The position numbers and the translations under genes are program-made. Below the pieces are notes generated by a model that worked only from the letters and a program-made list of their open reading frames with translations, made no database searches and had not been told where the DNA came from. Of a stretch of 64,000 bases of DNA, positions 61,641 through 64,000 are shown in pieces. Numbering within the stretch: the first letter of the stretch is position 1; each line of letters begins with the position of its first letter. Origin of the DNA: Escallonia rubra (Eukaryota; Streptophyta; Magnoliopsida; Escalloniales; Escalloniaceae); assembly GCA_033065855.1 (NCBI GenBank), contig JAVXUO010001798.1, positions 310,001 through 374,000 of the forward strand, in the 5' to 3' direction.

Positions 61641-62443
61641 GTAATACCCCGAACCTAGGGTTGATTTTATAGTAAATTGTAGTTGATTATGTATTAATTT
61701 AGCAACGGTTGTTGAAATTGATACTAGTTGAGATTACTAGTAACGATTTTAGCGACAATTTGTAATAAACATAAGTCGCAATTAATAAAGTGAGGTGCAA
61801 TAGAGAAATAGACAAAAGCGAGAGCGTGACTTAGGGAGTTGTAAGTAATGAAGGGACGATTTCAATCAAAGTTGGAGAGATCGGAGGCTAAAAGAATGGA
61901 AGGGGGAAGTAATGAAAGAGTCCAGCAGAGAGAGTGAGTGTTTGCACAGGCAAAGACTCAAAACCCGAGGAAATGCCAAATCACGCCACTTCTTTCACGC
62001 ACCGTCAAGAAAAAGATGATCCACGGTCTCTCTTGTGATGAGCGCAAGGGAAAAAGTTCGTAACTGCTGTATCCTGTTTCTTACATTGACGAGGATTTCC
62101 GTAGTCTTCTCCCATGGTGGAAGTAGTTACTCCTCCTAGGTGTCTTCTTTTCGATAAGGAACAAACACCACTGAGGAAGTTTCTTAAGGAACTCTAAATG
62201 ATCCAGATCTGTAAAAACAGGCTTCAGTCAAACATGTACACAATAGGCTCCATCGGTCCTTCGTACCCATTACAAGCGTTACCGGATAACTGGAAAGCAA
62301 TTGGATAAAGTTTCAGCGATAACCTCTTGACCATGTATGACACAACTAAAACGTATTCCACAAATAGAAAGTGGATGATTTACACCAAGTGAAAAGCGAT
62401 TATACTCCAGGGGAATGTAAACTCTGCTGGGAAGGTGAGAGAA
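61641..62443. other. Presumed gypsy LTR start and PAP/fibrillin 3' flank
   Basis: 61641 to perhaps 62000 may be LTR. The part next to 62443 must hold the 3' UTR of the minus-strand PAP gene. No boundaries could be fixed. Confidence 0.35.
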
Positions 62444-62643
62444 TCATTCAGTTGTTTTCCGTCTTTGAAAAACAAAAAGAGAACCTCTGGAGCCCTTCCC
62501 CAGCCTGATCTTCTCATCTATGTATGTGATCTCAAGCTTAACCTCACTCTGACCACCATACCGGAACTCGAATGCACCTACCTTAAGTTCAGGTGGCTCA
62601 AACACCACTTGTACCCATTTCTCGTCCAGAGCATTTAGTTTTC
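62444..62643 (-). CDS. Terminal exon of a PAP/fibrillin (plastid-lipid-associated) gene
   Basis: Minus strand: acceptor ATATGCAG, then two bases of a split codon and 65 codons ending TGA at 62446-62444. The encoded LDEKWVQVVFEPPELKVG, FRYGGQSEVKLEITYIDEKI and RLGKGSRGSLFVFQRR match the C-terminal strand pairs of the PAP/fibrillin domain, a lipocalin-like family in plastoglobules and thylakoids that binds lipids or quinones. The I-R-x-G-x-G-x-x-G-S-x-F-V-F signature is complete. The frame has no defect and no internal ATG. Upstream exons should lie to the right, but I found none before 64000; they may be beyond the window, or this may be a detached exon. Which fibrillin subgroup is uncertain. 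Confidence 0.78.
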
Positions 62644-63755
62644 CTGCATATTATCATATTTCAACAAACTTAAATTTCAAACTCACTTACAAGTGACTGA
62701 GTGAAACAGCAGCAAACGAAGAAAGAGAGCAATTGTAATTAAACAAGACATCTTATTTTATTCCTGTATTTTTTTTTTTGGGAGGCTAATGTCCTCAACA
62801 TTCAAAATTAGACTTTAATATTTCTCTAATTCCAGTGACTCATCAGCCAAATATGCTTTCCGGCTGTTGCCATTAGAAGAAGATGGATCGATTTCTCAGT
62901 GAACATGCACAGAGACCTTTTTCTGGTTTCTTAATTTCTTAGGGATTCCATGTTTCTCTTTGGGTTACTTGTTTGGTTTCAGATGCTAAATGTAAAAGTG
63001 GCTCCGACTTACGAGTGGGTTCCCTACCCTAGTGCACTAAAAGGAATGTTCTAAATACGCATGAAGGATGGAAGGTTTCCATGACTAATAACCTGCCATA
63101 GCACCAGGCTTGATCCAGCTCCGCAACGACCTGCCTCATAATTCCACAAAATATTGGATATGGGACCCACTTTCGTATAGCACGCAGTGGTGACATTTTT
63201 CAACTAAACAATGAGAGGGAGATTGCAGTGTGCTGTCACCAAGTGCACAAACAAATTGTGTGCAAATTGCATGACGTTGAAAGACCAAACACAAGCAGGC
63301 CTTGCCAAACTGGAGCACTAATAGCATGCTACGTTACCATATATTCTAAAAGCTCAAGTTGTTAGTACATGAGCCATACATGTACATATCATGCTCTAAA
63401 ACTTTAATATTGCACCATATCCAAAATCTAACATCCCTCAACTGCCAATGAAATAAAGACGCCTTCTCTAGTATTGTACATCAAAATTTCTCCCCCATGT
63501 TTAAAAAGTGAAAAGAAAATCCATTTGGCAGTCTAGGTACCTGAAAAGAACTACACGACAACTTCTGGTTTCTTTTGCTGATCTCTCATGTAGCATTCTA
63601 GGTACGGAAGGAGAAGAATCCAAGAAGATTGAATCATCAAAATTTGTTTTTACTACACAACAACTTCTGACTTCATTCAAGGATCTTTTAGGCATATGAG
63701 TTTGTTGCTATCAATAAGTCCTACTTCCAGTTGGCTTATCCTCCACAAAGCTAGT
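62644..63755. other. Presumed PAP/fibrillin intron, no exon found
   Basis: AT-rich. ACTACACGACAACTTCTGGT at about 63551 and ACTACACAACAACTTCTGAC at about 63652 form a small direct repeat. Nothing else recognised. Confidence 0.4.
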
Positions 63756-64000
63756 CGGGGCCATAAATTGTTTCCTTATTTAACCCTACATCAGAAGGAA
63801 CACACAATCTGGTGCCAAAACGTAATACTCCATCGGCATCAACTCTAAACTCTGGTTGTCAACCATCCCTGACTTGTTCCATGATCTTAACCAATTTTGG
63901 ATAGGTGGTCTAACCTTGTTTAATTCTCTCGATCAAAATAGGATGCGCCAACAAATTACCACAATAAATCCTAGACCTGGGAAACAAAACATCGACACCC
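63756..64000 (-). pseudogene. Ty3/gypsy pol fragment, runs off the window
   Basis: Minus strand: GVDVLFPRSRI, LLAHPILIERIKQ, QPEFRVDADGVLRFGTRLCV and PSDVGLNKE closely parallel the RNase H-integrase linker of the element at 47228-54826 (residues 49-123 of its integrase frame). Stops are present. It starts or is truncated at about 63756. Confidence 0.85.

Noticed and set aside
62435-62638. 67-codon plus-strand frame
   Set aside because: Antisense shadow of the PAP/fibrillin exon, which has clear family motifs on the minus strand.

Overview
The window is nuclear DNA of a flowering plant, most likely a dicot. It is AT-rich and dominated by transposable elements typical of plants: Ty1/copia and Ty3/gypsy LTR elements primed by initiator-Met tRNA, L1-type LINEs, a Mutator-like element (MULE), a hAT-type element and Tourist-like MITEs. 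The only host genes visible are spliced, with GT-AG introns. I cannot name the species.

The main host gene lies on the minus strand from 36149 down to 4295. It encodes the plant homologue of bacterial RlmH, a SPOUT-class 23S rRNA pseudouridine methyltransferase. Seven exons join without a frame break into a 186-residue protein with a short N-terminal extension that looks like an organelle transit peptide. The 561-nt coding sequence is spread over about 32 kb because introns 3, 4 and 6 (5.5, 10.7 and 13.2 kb) are filled with mobile DNA. Intron 3 holds a LINE. Intron 4 holds a copia element with perfect 5-bp target-site duplications, itself interrupted by a MITE that carries a 43-bp GC-rich minisatellite, plus a hAT-type element with an 8-bp duplication. 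Intron 6 holds gypsy and copia debris, two more MITEs and a 945-bp tandem duplication. A related pair of about 330-bp MITEs in opposite orientation flanks exons 5 and 6.

About 350 bp upstream of the RlmH start codon sits a 5.5-kb MULE (36511-42012) with 78-bp terminal inverted repeats and a perfect 9-bp target-site duplication. It carries a decayed MURA-like transposase on the minus strand and, convergent to it, a small GRF-type zinc-finger ORF.

From 42.9 to 61.7 kb the window is nested retroelement debris: a minus-strand LINE, a 7.6-kb minus-strand chromodomain Ty3/gypsy element (47228-54826) with a tandemly duplicated protease-RT spacer and a hybrid 5' LTR, a plus-strand LINE, and a second degenerate gypsy element. 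The second gypsy is interrupted by a chimeric insertion (58659-59980) that contains three pieces of 25S rRNA gene in mixed orientation plus GC-rich CTTGGCC arrays.

At the right edge, 62444-62643 (minus) is the last coding exon of a plastid-lipid-associated protein (PAP/fibrillin) gene. The window ends in another minus-strand gypsy fragment (63756-64000). No rRNA or tRNA gene and no CRISPR array is present. The rRNA fragments are short captured pieces.
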